Below, piece by piece: positions 55,353 to 64,000 of a stretch of 64,000 nt of DNA. The translations under genes were made by a program, and so were the position numbers. The DNA comes from Candidatus Rifleibacterium amylolyticum (GTDB lineage Bacteria > Muiribacteriota > Ozemobacteria > Ozemobacterales > Ozemobacteraceae), in assembly GCA_009917695.1 (NCBI GenBank), contig JAACJG010000004.1, positions 461,321 through 525,320 on the forward strand, given 5' to 3'. The notes beneath the pieces are model-generated. The model was not told the DNA's origin. It did not search any database and saw nothing but the letters and a program-made list of their open reading frames with translations. Numbering within the stretch: position 1 is the first letter of the stretch; each line of letters opens with the position of its first letter.

Positions 55353-55733
55353 ATGGCGGTTACTCATACAATCGAAGGCGATGTTGCCATTTTTGTGCTC
55401 GCCGGCCAGAATAGCCTTGAAGAGGCCGAAGCCGCTTTTCGGGCAGCGTTTGCGGGTGTCGAGGACTCGGCAAAGTATTCGGTGCTGATCGATGCGCGCA
55501 CTTCTTTGCGGCATCGCGATCTTGGTGAGGTATCAGTTTTTGCTGAACTGCTGACAACATTTCGCAGTCATATCGGACACCGGGTCGCGCTGGTTATGGA
55601 TGAAAGCCGGCCGAAGCCGATGGAGCTGGAGCGGCGTCTCGCGGGCTTTTCGATTCGCGAGAAGATAGAATTTGCACTTTTTTACGATCTTGTATCAGCA
55701 AGAAACTGGATCGCAGAAATTGCCGGCATTTAA
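55353..55733 (+). CDS. SpoIIAA/STAS-like small protein
   Basis: A 126-residue protein from the ATG at 55353, which has GGAGGGG upstream. It begins MAVTHTIEGDVAIFVLAGQN and has the alternating beta-alpha pattern and VLIDARTS strand of SpoIIAA-like/STAS-like proteins, which bind partners or lipids and are often regulated by phosphorylation. No conserved phospho-Ser can be named. Its end overlaps the reading frame of the next gene only if that gene starts very early. Confidence 0.6.
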   Translation: MAVTHTIEGDVAIFVLAGQNSLEEAEAAFRAAFAGVEDSAKYSVLIDARTSLRHRDLGEVSVFAELLTTFRSHIGHRVALVMDESRPKPMELERRLAGFSIREKIEFALFYDLVSARNWIAEIAGI

Positions 55734-55764
55734 GCAGATATCGCGGATAGTCCTGAGAAAAGCC

Positions 55765-57744
55765 GTGTCGGCGGTAGCAGCTAAACATTCAAGATTGCTT
55801 GTCAATCTGGCGTTTCTCATTCTGTCTGCTTTGTCGGTTAATGCTCAGGTGGCAGATCATAACTTTGCCGGGCAGCAGGCTTCGTATGATGTAATCGTTG
55901 TTGGTGGCGATCCTGAGGGAATAGCCGCGGCGATTGCCGCTGCGCGCGCAGGTGCTCGCACTCTTCTCGTCGACACCAGGCCGGCTTTGGGCGGTCTGAT
56001 GACGCGTGGTTGGCTGAATACCATCGATATGAACCTCGATCGCCAGCGCCGACCGCTCAATGGTGGCATTTTTACCGAAGTTTATCGTGAACTCGATGAC
56101 AATTCGTTCGATGTCGACCTGATGGAGCAGCTTTTCGACCGGCTGACAGCACGCGAGCAGAAACTTTCGGTAATCAGAGATGTCTTGACTGTGCTGCCGG
56201 TAGTTGGCTCCCAGACAATGCTGCTTTATAAGCCCGGGCAGACTTTGCAGCCAGATGCTGGTGAATTGCCCAGTCATCTGCTGGCACACAAGCCGCCACC
56301 TCTTGCTCGGGTCAAGTCGCCGACCACCTTATCTGGAATCGAGATTCATTTTGCTGACCGGCCTGCGATAAAGATAAGGGCCGGGTTTTGTATAGATGCA
56401 ACGCAGGACGCCGATCTGGCTGTCGCGGCTGGCGCCGGCTGCAAGGCTTATGGCGAAGACGTCTGGGGTTCTGTTCGTAATATGGCGACGACACTGGTTT
56501 TTCGCCTGAACAATATTTCTGATGCCGACTGGCAGAAAATGTGCGCGGCGCTCGGCGGCAGCAGCGATCCAGACGGTTTGCTTGGCGGCACCCGGCGCAG
56601 TATATGGGGATTTGGTGATACGCTCAAGAAGTATGCTGCTTCGACCTCGCGGGTGCGCATTCGCGGCCTCAATCTCGGGCGTCAGAACGATGGCAGCGTT
56701 CTGGTTAATGCTCTGCTGGTATTTGGCATTGACGGTCTTGACCTGCAGTCGCGTCGCGAAGCAAGGCGGCTTGCTGAAGCTGAGCTGCCTTCGTTGCTGG
56801 CTTTTCTGCAAAAGAATATCGCAGGCATGGCTGTGGCCAGTATAGCCGGCACTGCGCCTGAACTCTATGTTCGCACTTCACGACAGATTGTTGCGCAGTA
56901 TAGGCTAAGCGTTGATGATGTGCTGGAAAACCGTGATTTTGCCGATCGCGTCGGTTTTGGCTCTTATCCGCTCGATATTCAGGCGCAGGTGCCCGAGCAC
57001 CATGGCGATGTCACCGGCAAGCCTGAGCAGTATGCCGTTCCGCTGCGCAGTTTGATTCCAGTCGGTTTTACCAATCTGATGGTGGTCGGTCGCAGCGCCG
57101 GTTTTGATTCTCTTGCCCAGAGCAGCGCGCGCACGATTCCGGTCGGCATGGCGGCAGGACAGGCGGCCGGAGTTGTCGCTGCCATAAGTTTGCAGCGTGG
57201 CATCACCATTGACTGCGTAGCTTCTGATTCTGCTGTTGTAGATGAATTGCATCGTCAGCTGACGCAGCAGGGTGTGAACATTACTGCGAATCCAGCCCGG
57301 TCGCCGGCTATTATCGAGCACTGGGCTTATCCGGGGCTTAAATTCATGCGCCGTCGCGGCCAGATTTCAGGCGGGTATGGCAATGAATATTTTCTCGATC
57401 AGGCTATTTCGGGAAAAGCTTTTGCGAACCGCCTGGCTCATCTTGCTTCCGACCTTCACAAGCCAGACCGAAGATGGCTGTACGATTTCTGCGCCGCGCA
57501 GGACAAGATGAATCTGGGAATGGCCTGCAAGGTTCTTTTATGTGTCGAACGCCAGGCCAGTGCCGATAAAGGCCAGGTAATTCTCGAATTGCCGCCGGAT
57601 GAGGCAGTTGAGAGTTTTCGACAACGTGGATCATTCGTGCCGCAATGGCCGGCTTCGCAGGCCAAATGGAACAGTCCGCTCAGCCGGGGTGCAGCATACA
57701 TGCTGTTGCTGCGCTGGTCACCGACGTTTTCGGGCAACCATTGA
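55765..57744 (+). CDS. Exported FAD-dependent oxidoreductase
   Basis: About 660 residues. I prefer the GTG at 55765, which starts an N-terminal signal peptide (SAVAAKHSRLLVNLAFLILS); a frame back to 55672 would overlap the previous gene. The FAD-binding motif is VIVVGGDPEGIAAAIAAARA, then VDTRPALGGLMTRGW; a second conserved block, VGRSAGFDSLAQSSARTIPV, and GMAAGQAAG place it in the FAD_oxidored family. Substrate is unknown. Oddly for an exported flavoprotein, it has no visible Tat twin-arginine motif. The start is uncertain. Confidence 0.78.
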   Translation: MSAVAAKHSRLLVNLAFLILSALSVNAQVADHNFAGQQASYDVIVVGGDPEGIAAAIAAARAGARTLLVDTRPALGGLMTRGWLNTIDMNLDRQRRPLNGGIFTEVYRELDDNSFDVDLMEQLFDRLTAREQKLSVIRDVLTVLPVVGSQTMLLYKPGQTLQPDAGELPSHLLAHKPPPLARVKSPTTLSGIEIHFADRPAIKIRAGFCIDATQDADLAVAAGAGCKAYGEDVWGSVRNMATTLVFRLNNISDADWQKMCAALGGSSDPDGLLGGTRRSIWGFGDTLKKYAASTSRVRIRGLNLGRQNDGSVLVNALLVFGIDGLDLQSRREARRLAEAELPSLLAFLQKNIAGMAVASIAGTAPELYVRTSRQIVAQYRLSVDDVLENRDFADRVGFGSYPLDIQAQVPEHHGDVTGKPEQYAVPLRSLIPVGFTNLMVVGRSAGFDSLAQSSARTIPVGMAAGQAAGVVAAISLQRGITIDCVASDSAVVDELHRQLTQQGVNITANPARSPAIIEHWAYPGLKFMRRRGQISGGYGNEYFLDQAISGKAFANRLAHLASDLHKPDRRWLYDFCAAQDKMNLGMACKVLLCVERQASADKGQVILELPPDEAVESFRQRGSFVPQWPASQAKWNSPLSRGAAYMLLLRWSPTFSGNH

Positions 57745-57757
57745 GAAATTTGTTATC

Positions 57758-59326
57758 TCAACCTGCTGTGGCGGTAATGATGCGGTTTCTGCCCTGCTCT
57801 TTAGCGGCGTAAAGCGCTTCGTCTGCTTTTTTCAGCAGAGTTTCGCCGTCGTCGGCATGTGTCGGGAAACAGGCGATGCCGCCGCTGATGGTAATCTTGA
57901 CCGGCTGATCATTAGCTTTCAGTGCCAGGCTTTCAACCTGTTTGCGAATGCGTCCGGCGACTATTTCGGCACCAGGGGCTTCGGTATGGGGCAGAACGAC
58001 GACGAGTTCTTCGCCGCCGAAGCGTGCCGGCATGTCGACTCCAACTCTGATGTTCTGAATCAGGATGGCTGATACTTCCTTGAGGACGACGTTGCCGAAT
58101 GGATGTCCATAGTTGTCGTTCACGCTCTTGAAGTGGTCAAGATCGAAAATGATCAGGCTGAAAGACATTTTATAGCGCCGGCTGCGCATGCATTCTTCCG
58201 CCAATCGCTCTTTGAAATGTCTGAAGGCATACAGGCCGGTCAGTTCATCTTTGATCGACATCTGATAGAATTCCTGGCGCTGGAAGGCCAGAGAAATCAT
58301 GTTAGCGGCGACCGAAAGCGTGTCGAGACTGTTTGGCCGAATCGATTTTTTCGGTGACAACATCGAGAAGTTGATGACGCCGATCACGTTGTCTTTGGCG
58401 ACCAGAGGGATGCAGGCAAAGGAGTAGATTTTTTTGACCTTGATGCCGCTGTCGGCAAATGGCAGAAATCGGCGGTCTTCGCTACCGAGTGGCGCAAAGA
58501 TTGGTTTGCCGGATGCGAGAACGAGTCCGGCGATGCCTTTGCCCATATTCAGTCGGGCCAGGCGGCAGTTCTGCTTTTCGCCAAGCACCGCGATAGTCTG
58601 CAGATTGTCGGTCTTTGCATCGTATTTCATGACCGATGCGCGATCTATCTTGAGCAGAGCCATGACGTTTTCAAGAATTTTGCGCAGCAGGGTGTCGAGG
58701 TCGTAACCGTGGTTGAGGCTCAGGCTCATCGCGTAAAGGATTTCCAGTTCACGTTTTTGTCTGGTAAGACTTAGACTGGCCTCTTTGTGATCGCTGACAT
58801 AGCGGCAGAATTCGACTGCATTGTCGAGCTGGGCGCAAGCGCTTTTGAGTGAAACCACGTCTTTTTCGCCGAAGGGCTCAGATCTGTTGGCGAGCAGAAA
58901 GGCGCCTTCGATGTCGTTTCTGAGGATCATCGGTACGATGATGAAATTTTTTATCTCACTATGTTCTGAATCAGGATCTGCGAAGTTCTGAATGAGACCG
59001 CCTTTGGGCTCGAGCAGAAATTCACGCAACAGCTTTTTAACTTCAATCTTCGTATTTTCAGGATGTTCGTTTACGCCTGAGGCAAAAACAAAGCCGGCGT
59101 TTTCATCAGTCTGCGTGGATGACAGGTTCTGACCTTGGAGAAACGCGCCAATTTCACAATTGAAGAAGCTGACAAGTATTTTTAGCGATTTGTAGATCAG
59201 TTTGTCGAGAACCCGATATTTGTCGGTAACCCGGTCGAGGCGATGTATCAGCTGTAATTCGCGGTATTTCGCCTTGAGAAATTTGACTTTTTCTTTGCCT
59301 TTCAGCTCTGACAATTTGCCTGGCAT
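57758..59326 (-). CDS. Soluble GAF-GAF-GGDEF diguanylate cyclase
   Basis: A 522-residue protein with no membrane segment. Two GAF-type sensor regions (about 40-175 and 190-340) precede a GGDEF domain with the active-site GGEEL at 437-441 (the GGEEF variant is active in known cyclases), DHFKSVND upstream and the ISGGIACFP block. The inhibitory RxxD site five residues before the active motif is not present (GVDMPARFGGEE), so product inhibition may be weak. It makes c-di-GMP in response to a cytosolic ligand. It converges with the FAD oxidoreductase. Confidence 0.92.
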   Translation of the reverse strand: MPGKLSELKGKEKVKFLKAKYRELQLIHRLDRVTDKYRVLDKLIYKSLKILVSFFNCEIGAFLQGQNLSSTQTDENAGFVFASGVNEHPENTKIEVKKLLREFLLEPKGGLIQNFADPDSEHSEIKNFIIVPMILRNDIEGAFLLANRSEPFGEKDVVSLKSACAQLDNAVEFCRYVSDHKEASLSLTRQKRELEILYAMSLSLNHGYDLDTLLRKILENVMALLKIDRASVMKYDAKTDNLQTIAVLGEKQNCRLARLNMGKGIAGLVLASGKPIFAPLGSEDRRFLPFADSGIKVKKIYSFACIPLVAKDNVIGVINFSMLSPKKSIRPNSLDTLSVAANMISLAFQRQEFYQMSIKDELTGLYAFRHFKERLAEECMRSRRYKMSFSLIIFDLDHFKSVNDNYGHPFGNVVLKEVSAILIQNIRVGVDMPARFGGEELVVVLPHTEAPGAEIVAGRIRKQVESLALKANDQPVKITISGGIACFPTHADDGETLLKKADEALYAAKEQGRNRIITATAG

Positions 59327-59461
59327 CGTGTTTTTCCCCTCCCTGACTGTCGCGTGATGAATTGTATGTGTTTACTGCGGTATCAAAATCAGTATATTGC
59401 CGGCTTGCCAATAATTCAACCTCTGCAATCACGCGAAGTTTCAATTCATAGCGTCTGTTTG

Positions 59462-59908
59462 TCAGAGCTGATCGTCGAAGTGCATGTCGGCAAGTTCGCT
59501 TGTTTTCAAAAACTGGCGGGCTTCTTCTTCTGAGGCGAAGCTCTTTATAACATCATAGACAAGGAAATGGCGTTCGCCATCGACTACGAGCTCGATAACC
59601 GGGCGCTGCAGCATTTCCTTGTCGGGCGGATCGACATCGAGCAGGCACCAGCGCGGTTCGGAGTTGTTTCGACACAGTTCGCAGCGTTCCGGCCCTCTTT
59701 TGCAGTGAGGAACCGACAGCTTTTTGATTACGAATTTCACCCTGACATTCTCCTTTTGTTTGGGAACTGGCGACAATTCTGATGTTTCAGAAGCGTTGTC
59801 CATGCTATCTGCGCTACAACATGCCGGGGCTGGCGCAGGCTCAGAAGCCATCAGGGTTGTGGATGCCGCAAGTAACGCGACAGCAATTGCGAATAACAAT
59901 CTTCTCAC
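59462..59908 (-). CDS. Secreted Cys-rich protein of unknown function
   Basis: A 148-residue protein with a signal peptide (MRRLLFAIAVALLAASTTLM) and a Pro/Ala-rich start containing CC. The middle has a Cys cluster (VPHCKRGPERCELCRNN, then RWCLLDVDPP), and a beta-alpha end (VIELVVDGERHFLVYDVIKS). The CxxxxxxxCxxC...C pattern could bind metal or form disulfides. I do not recognise the family. It is divergent from galT, and the ATG has AGGAGGT upstream. Confidence 0.7.
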   Translation of the reverse strand: MRRLLFAIAVALLAASTTLMASEPAPAPACCSADSMDNASETSELSPVPKQKENVRVKFVIKKLSVPHCKRGPERCELCRNNSEPRWCLLDVDPPDKEMLQRPVIELVVDGERHFLVYDVIKSFASEEEARQFLKTSELADMHFDDQL

Positions 59909-59948
59909 TTTGATTGTACCTCCTGTTGCATTGATTCTAGCACGTTTT

Positions 59949-59977
59949 TTGACTAAATGACGGGTTTGGAATAGAAT
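59949..59977 (+). promoter_or_regulatory. Sigma-70-type promoter of galT
   Basis: TTGACT, a 17-nt spacer and TAGAAT, each one mismatch from consensus. The predicted start is near 59984, 34 nt before the ATG. Confidence 0.7.
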
Positions 59978-60017
59978 CAGCTAACAGCTGTAAAGAGATG
60001 GAGCTGGGAGGAAAAAG

Positions 60018-61028
60018 ATGTCAGAAATTCGCTATAATTCGATTACTGGCGACTGGGTGATAATAGCGGTCGAGCGGTCGAAACGCCCGATGAATTTTAA
60101 AGATGCGACTGCTGCGGCGAATATTCCGGCTTATGTCGAGACATGTCCGTTCTGTGCCGGAAACGAAAGTGCATCGCCTGATGAAGAATTTCGCATCTCA
60201 GATGATCGTGGAGGCTGGCGTATCCGAACGGTGCGCAACAAATTTTCTGCGCTTTCCTTCAAGGGAGAGCCGATCGCACTGAACCATGGTCAGCGAACCA
60301 TCAACGGGGTGGGGCGGCACGAGGTTATCATCGAGTCGCCGAAGCACAACCGTTTTATGGCGTTTTACAGCCCGCAGGAGACCGCTGACCTGTTCTCGGT
60401 TTATCTCAACCGATTCAATGCTTTTTATGAAGACAAGCGGGTAAAACACGTAATTCTTTACAAGAACCATGGTCCCGAAGCCGGTACGTCTCTCGAACAT
60501 CCGCATTCGCAGGTGGTCGGCACGCCGGTTGTTCCCGGTCAGGTCGTGCAGCGCATCGAACTGGCTGAGCGGTCGTATCGCGAAAGCGGGCAGTGCCTGT
60601 TCTGTCGAACTATCGAGGAAGAGGTTGCCGGGCAGAAACGTCTGGTCGCCGAGACCGCGCACTTTATCGCGTTTATTCCATTTGCGTCGTTGTCGCCCTA
60701 TCATGTCTGGATTTTTCCAAAGGTGCACTCGGCCTGCTTCTCGACAATCAGTCCGGCGGCGATGGATGATCTGGGCACTCTGCTGGTAAAGGTGCTCGGC
60801 AAGCTCTATACGGCGCTCAAGAACCCGTCTTTCAATTTTGTCATCAGATCGCTTTCGCCGCAGGAAGCGGATCTGCCGTATTTTCACTGGTATCTCGCCA
60901 TTGTGCCGAGAATCTCGAAGGCAGCTGGTTTCGAGCTTGGCACCGGCATGTACATCAACAGTTCGGTTCCGGAAGACAGCGCCGAAAACCTGCGTAATGC
61001 TGTGCCGCCGGCGTCGCCGCCGGTTTGA
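60018..61028 (+). CDS. galT: Galactose-1-phosphate uridylyltransferase
   Basis: A 336-residue HIT-superfamily enzyme. The zinc-site cysteines Cys43 and Cys46 (CPFC) and the active-site SLEHPHSQV with nucleophilic His163 are intact, along with the terminal DLPYFHWYLAIVPR. It swaps UMP between UDP-glucose and galactose-1-phosphate in the Leloir pathway; related UDP-sugar pyrophosphorylases share the motif. No galK or galE is near, so a role in sugar nucleotide supply is as likely as galactose catabolism. GGGAGGA precedes the ATG. Confidence 0.93.
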   Translation: MSEIRYNSITGDWVIIAVERSKRPMNFKDATAAANIPAYVETCPFCAGNESASPDEEFRISDDRGGWRIRTVRNKFSALSFKGEPIALNHGQRTINGVGRHEVIIESPKHNRFMAFYSPQETADLFSVYLNRFNAFYEDKRVKHVILYKNHGPEAGTSLEHPHSQVVGTPVVPGQVVQRIELAERSYRESGQCLFCRTIEEEVAGQKRLVAETAHFIAFIPFASLSPYHVWIFPKVHSACFSTISPAAMDDLGTLLVKVLGKLYTALKNPSFNFVIRSLSPQEADLPYFHWYLAIVPRISKAAGFELGTGMYINSSVPEDSAENLRNAVPPASPPV

Positions 61029-61132
61029 TGGCAGGACAGATGCAGCATAAAAAGCATCCCGTCTGATGGCCGAAGCTTCTGGCTTAACAGTAATCAACGT
61101 GCTTTTGTATAATTTGAATTTTTCAGGGGGAT

Positions 61133-61627
61133 ATGATGGCTTCAGAAACAGGGGTTGAGAATGCAACAGAAAAGATAAAACTGCTGTCAGCTGCACATGG
61201 CTTTGGTATTGCTCAGAACGTCTGGCGCGAGGCGCTGGAAAAAGCAAAGCCTGACCTGGTGGCGAAGATAAGGCATGCCGAGCTCGGCGGTGACAGTTCA
61301 TGGCGGCTGCATGTGGCTGAAATCAGCGACAGGGTCGCCTGTCATGTGCATTTTGAAGGTCATGAGATTTACGAAATTGTTCGTGGCAGCGGGGTAATGC
61401 TTAGTGCACCGGTAGAAGGATCCGGCGCTTCATGCCGGGCGGTTCGCTGCGATTCGCTGCCGGTAAAGGCCGGTGACGTGTTCAGTGTACCGGAAGGTTT
61501 CGCGCATCAGCTGGTGCGCAGTGGCAGTGAACCCTTGATAATCATATTTGCCTGCTCCGACAACCATCTCGGCGAAGACCGGCAGGTTCTGTCCGATTTA
61601 TCGCCAGCATTTTCCAATCGCAGCTGA
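61133..61627 (+). CDS. Cupin-domain protein
   Basis: A 164-residue protein with a single cupin barrel: HVHFEGHEIYEIVRGSGVM (first metal motif) and AGDVFSVPEGFAHQLVRSG (second motif with His). Such domains are isomerases, dioxygenases or sensors; no more specific call is possible. It is 104 nt downstream of galT on the same strand; an ATG pair follows CAGGGGG. It might bind a sugar phosphate in keeping with galT, but this is speculation. Confidence 0.82.
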   Translation: MMASETGVENATEKIKLLSAAHGFGIAQNVWREALEKAKPDLVAKIRHAELGGDSSWRLHVAEISDRVACHVHFEGHEIYEIVRGSGVMLSAPVEGSGASCRAVRCDSLPVKAGDVFSVPEGFAHQLVRSGSEPLIIIFACSDNHLGEDRQVLSDLSPAFSNRS

Positions 61628-61703
61628 AAAACTGGGCTGGCAAAACTCAAAGAGCCAGTTGAATCTTGAATATTCATTGCTGGCCTGTGAATAGAGCAAT
61701 TCT

Positions 61704-62972
61704 CTATTTGCTGACGGTGGTTTCGGGCAGGAGTTTGTTGAGGATTATGCCGATTATGGCAGCCAGAGCCATGCCTTCGACCTTGAAGCTGATCGAACTG
61801 ATTTCGACGGGCACTGCGGCGCCGCCGAGGCCGAGCACGAGAATGACGGCAACTATGATCAGATTGCGTGACTGACTGAGATCTATATGGTTTTCGATCA
61901 GGCTGCGCGCGCCGATTGCTGCGATCATGCCGAAGAGTATGATCGAAATGCCGCCGACAACTGCTGATGGAATGGTAGAAATGATGCAGCCAAGCTTTGG
62001 AACTATGCCCATGAGAATGGCGAAAAGGGCAGCTATTCTCATTACCAGCGGGTTGTGCACTTTGGTCAGTGCGATAACTCCGGTGTTTTCTGAATAGGTG
62101 GTATTGGGCGGGCCGCCGAAAAGAGTCGAAAGGGCAGTGGCGAGGCCGTCGCCGATCAGGGTGCGGTGCAGACCAGGTTCTTCGATAAAGCGCTTTTTAA
62201 CGGTTTCGCTGATGGCCAGCACGTCGCCGATGTGTTCGACCATTGTTGCAATGGCAACGGGTGCAACCAGCATGATGATCTGCGGGTCGAATTTTGCCAT
62301 GATAAAGCCGGGGCAGGCCATCCAGCCACCGTTAATAATGTGACTGAAATCGACTTTGCCCATGAGTATTGCCGCCAGGTAGCCGCCAATCAGGCCGCAG
62401 AGAACCGGCAGAACTTTGAGAAATCCCCGTGCGAAAATGCTGACACAGGTTACGATTGTGAAGCTTATAATAGCAAGCAGCCAGCCGGTGCTGGCCATAT
62501 TGATCGCGACTGGCGCCAGCTTCAGGCCGATGACCATGATGATCGGGCCGGTCACGACCGGCGGAAAGAAAGACACTACTTTCTGATAGCCGTAAGCATA
62601 GACCAGGGCTGCGAGAACCAGATAGGTTAAACCGGCGACGAAGCAGCCGCCGAGAGCGAAGGGCATCATTTCAGGTTTAAAGGCGTCAGTGCCGAAGGCG
62701 CCGGTTACAGCCGCCAGCGGTGCGATAAAAGCGAATGATGACCCGAGAAAGACCGGGACTCTGCCGCCGGTGACCAGATGAAAGACGAGGGTGCCGACGC
62801 CGGCCATAAAAAGCGCAACCGAGACGTCAAGGCCAGTTATCAGCGGAACCAGAACCGTGGCGCCGAACATGGTAAACGCGTGCTGCAGCCCGAGTATGAG
62901 TGCTTTGCCGAGCGGCAGTTTTACTCCTTCTGCAATGATGCCGTCGTCGACAATCCGAATCTCCTGATGCAT
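61704..62972 (-). CDS. uraA: Uracil/xanthine permease (NCS2 family)
   Basis: About 422 residues from the ATG at 62972, which has GGGAGG upstream; a longer frame to 63032 adds no domain. Fourteen hydrophobic helices are expected. GLQHAFTMFGATVLVPLITG at the N-terminus and the substrate-site NTTYSENTGVIALTKV are the UraA/NCS2 signature. It imports uracil by proton symport; xanthine or other nucleobases are possible. Its 3' end converges with the cupin gene. Confidence 0.92.
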   Translation of the reverse strand: MHQEIRIVDDGIIAEGVKLPLGKALILGLQHAFTMFGATVLVPLITGLDVSVALFMAGVGTLVFHLVTGGRVPVFLGSSFAFIAPLAAVTGAFGTDAFKPEMMPFALGGCFVAGLTYLVLAALVYAYGYQKVVSFFPPVVTGPIIMVIGLKLAPVAINMASTGWLLAIISFTIVTCVSIFARGFLKVLPVLCGLIGGYLAAILMGKVDFSHIINGGWMACPGFIMAKFDPQIIMLVAPVAIATMVEHIGDVLAISETVKKRFIEEPGLHRTLIGDGLATALSTLFGGPPNTTYSENTGVIALTKVHNPLVMRIAALFAILMGIVPKLGCIISTIPSAVVGGISIILFGMIAAIGARSLIENHIDLSQSRNLIIVAVILVLGLGGAAVPVEISSISFKVEGMALAAIIGIILNKLLPETTVSK

Positions 62973-63068
62973 ACTGGCCTCCCGTGCACAACTGTGTAAA
63001 TTGCGGCAATTATAAACGACTTCATCTTTCACTGCAATTTTTTGTTAAGACTTCGCGGCTTTGTCAGT

Positions 63069-63110
63069 AAAAACAAAGAGGGCAGGCTTCGGTTTGAAGC
63101 TGCCCTCTTT
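63069..63110 (-). terminator. Strong intrinsic terminator of the right-edge gene
   Basis: On the minus strand a 15-bp stem with one bulge (AAAGAGGGCAG-CTTC paired with GAAG-CTGCCCTCTTT) is followed by GTTTTTACT, just past the stop at 63125. Confidence 0.92.
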
Positions 63111-63124
63111 GTTGGCGTGGGAAT

Positions 63125-64000
63125 TTATTTGAGGCCGGGTACGTTGGCGCGTTTCATTTTCTGCTTGAAGTTGAAAGCGGCCCATTTGAACGGTGGAGCC
63201 TTTTCAACCCCGACATTTTCTTCGGTCAGAAACGAGATGCTCCAGGCGTAGACGATATCGTCGCTGGTTTCGCCTTCGACGTCGACTGCTACCCAGAAGG
63301 TCAGTGCCCACTGAATTGGCTGGCCGAAGATGTTGCGCTTGAAGCAATACCAGTCAGACTCGACGATGCAGGACTTGAGCGCTTTTTCGGTCGGTTTGCA
63401 GGTTGAGTTGAAGTAGTCGAGCGCTGCCTGATTGAGTTCGGCCGGGGTGCCGGGGCCGGAAAAGCCTTTGTGGTCACCAGGCCACTGGCGTTCGGCAATC
63501 TGTTTGGTAAGAGCTGCTGCATCGCTTGTGGCTGCCTCTTCGACCTTGCTGGTCAGATCGATAAGATCGGTATTGTGCGGATCGTAGCGCAGGCCAAGTT
63601 TAACCAGGTCCTTAAGCTCTTCGAACTTGTCAGCTCTGATATCATCGGCGTAGGAACTGATTCCGTTCAGCTCCTGGTTAGCCTGAGCAGCAATTGCATC
63701 GCCGAGATCTTTGCGCAACGGCGTAATTGCTTTGATGATCTTGTCAAAATACTTGACATTGGCGCTCCAGTCCCAGCCTGACGGATTTTTGCCAAGAAGC
63801 TTTTCCATCGCGGATTCAAGTTGATAAAGATCGGTGCCACAGGTTTTGCCCAGCATCTCGATTTTTTCGCGCATGGCAGCAGAATCGGCTTTTTCGAACT
63901 TCTCAAGCTTTTCTATGAAGCTGGCAAAATCATTCGGATGAATTTGTCCGTTTTCGATTTCATACATTATGTTATTGAGCCGCTCTTTCTCAGCGTTCAG
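63125..64000 (-). CDS. Protein of unknown function, 5' end outside window
   Basis: An open frame of 291 codons enters from the right edge; an ATG at 63969 exists but the frame stays open upstream (LNAEKERLNN...), so the true start is probably outside. The visible part is a charged helical region followed by a beta-rich C-terminal domain with four Trp and Cys residues (SCIVESDWYCFKRNIFGQPI, WALTFWVAV). No family is recognised. It has its own strong terminator. Confidence 0.75.
   Translation of the reverse strand: MNAEKERLNNIMYEIENGQIHPNDFASFIEKLEKFEKADSAAMREKIEMLGKTCGTDLYQLESAMEKLLGKNPSGWDWSANVKYFDKIIKAITPLRKDLGDAIAAQANQELNGISSYADDIRADKFEELKDLVKLGLRYDPHNTDLIDLTSKVEEAATSDAAALTKQIAERQWPGDHKGFSGPGTPAELNQAALDYFNSTCKPTEKALKSCIVESDWYCFKRNIFGQPIQWALTFWVAVDVEGETSDDIVYAWSISFLTEENVGVEKAPPFKWAAFNFKQKMKRANVPGLK

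Noticed and set aside
57745-57757. TTGAGA/TCTCAA hairpin between two convergent genes
   Set aside because: Short weak stem without a T-run; not called as a terminator.

Overview
The window is a protein-dense bacterial chromosome segment of roughly balanced base composition. It comes from a flagellated organism that is very probably diderm: it carries predicted lipoproteins, many secreted proteins, a Bacillus-like flagellar cluster and a perfect sigma-54 (-24/-12) promoter. The order xerC-hslV-hslU-flgB-flgC-fliE-fliF-fliG-fliH-fliI-fliJ is the classical Firmicutes order without codY. The secreted DUF3857/transglutaminase, fibronectin-III/beta-helix and TPR proteins do not fit Bacillus. A deep-branching, poorly cultured diderm phylum fits best; Riflebacteria-like lineages come to mind, but that is a guess and no rRNA is present to test it. 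I saw no tRNA, rRNA or CRISPR array.

Layout. 1-7.8 kb (minus): a very large secreted TPR protein running off the left edge, then two paralogous DUF3857/transglutaminase-like exported proteins, one with an intact Cys-His-Asp triad and one with Cys and His lost. 7.9-13.3 kb (minus): periplasmic rhodanese, CBM20-esterase, HtpG and a DEAD-box helicase. 13.3-13.8 kb: no protein gene, but a perfect sigma-54 promoter followed about 130 nt later by an intrinsic terminator, i.e. a candidate sigma-54-dependent small RNA. 13.8-21 kb: a creatininase-family enzyme and a small membrane protein (minus), divergent from a large membrane adenylate cyclase and a PMCA-type Ca2+ ATPase (plus). 21-23.9 kb (minus): a small conserved protein, then the operon aminotransferase-dut-dapB. 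24-30.6 kb (plus): three tandem paralogous lipoproteins (carboxypeptidase-regulatory-like, FN3 and beta-helix domains) and a small coiled-coil secreted protein. 30.6-30.85 kb: a structured candidate ncRNA on the minus strand.

30.85-44.9 kb (minus): one long run xerC-hslV-hslU-flagellar basal body/export genes-MotE-like-nadE with overlapping or closely packed genes. It holds two oddities, a second stand-alone FliG C-domain gene and a lytic-transglycosylase-fold protein whose catalytic Glu is Ala. 45.1-48.8 kb: two secreted gluzincin metallopeptidase-like proteins around a small secreted protein. 48.8-52.1 kb is a decayed mobile-element patch: a 3' fragment of a group II intron reverse transcriptase, a toxin-antitoxin module whose PIN toxin has lost its centre, the 5' part of a group II intron whose RT reads into an IS91-like transposase tail, and an intact-looking ParE/antitoxin pair.

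52.4-64 kb: RlmM-like rRNA methyltransferase, a zinc phospholipase C/P1-nuclease-like exported enzyme, a SpoIIAA-like protein, an exported FAD oxidoreductase, a GAF-GGDEF diguanylate cyclase, a Cys-rich secreted protein, GalT, a cupin, a uracil permease and a partial protein running off the right edge.

Regulatory themes are cyclic nucleotides (adenylate cyclase, diguanylate cyclase), flagellar assembly coupled to HslUV proteolysis, and envelope proteins with protein- or carbohydrate-binding repeats.
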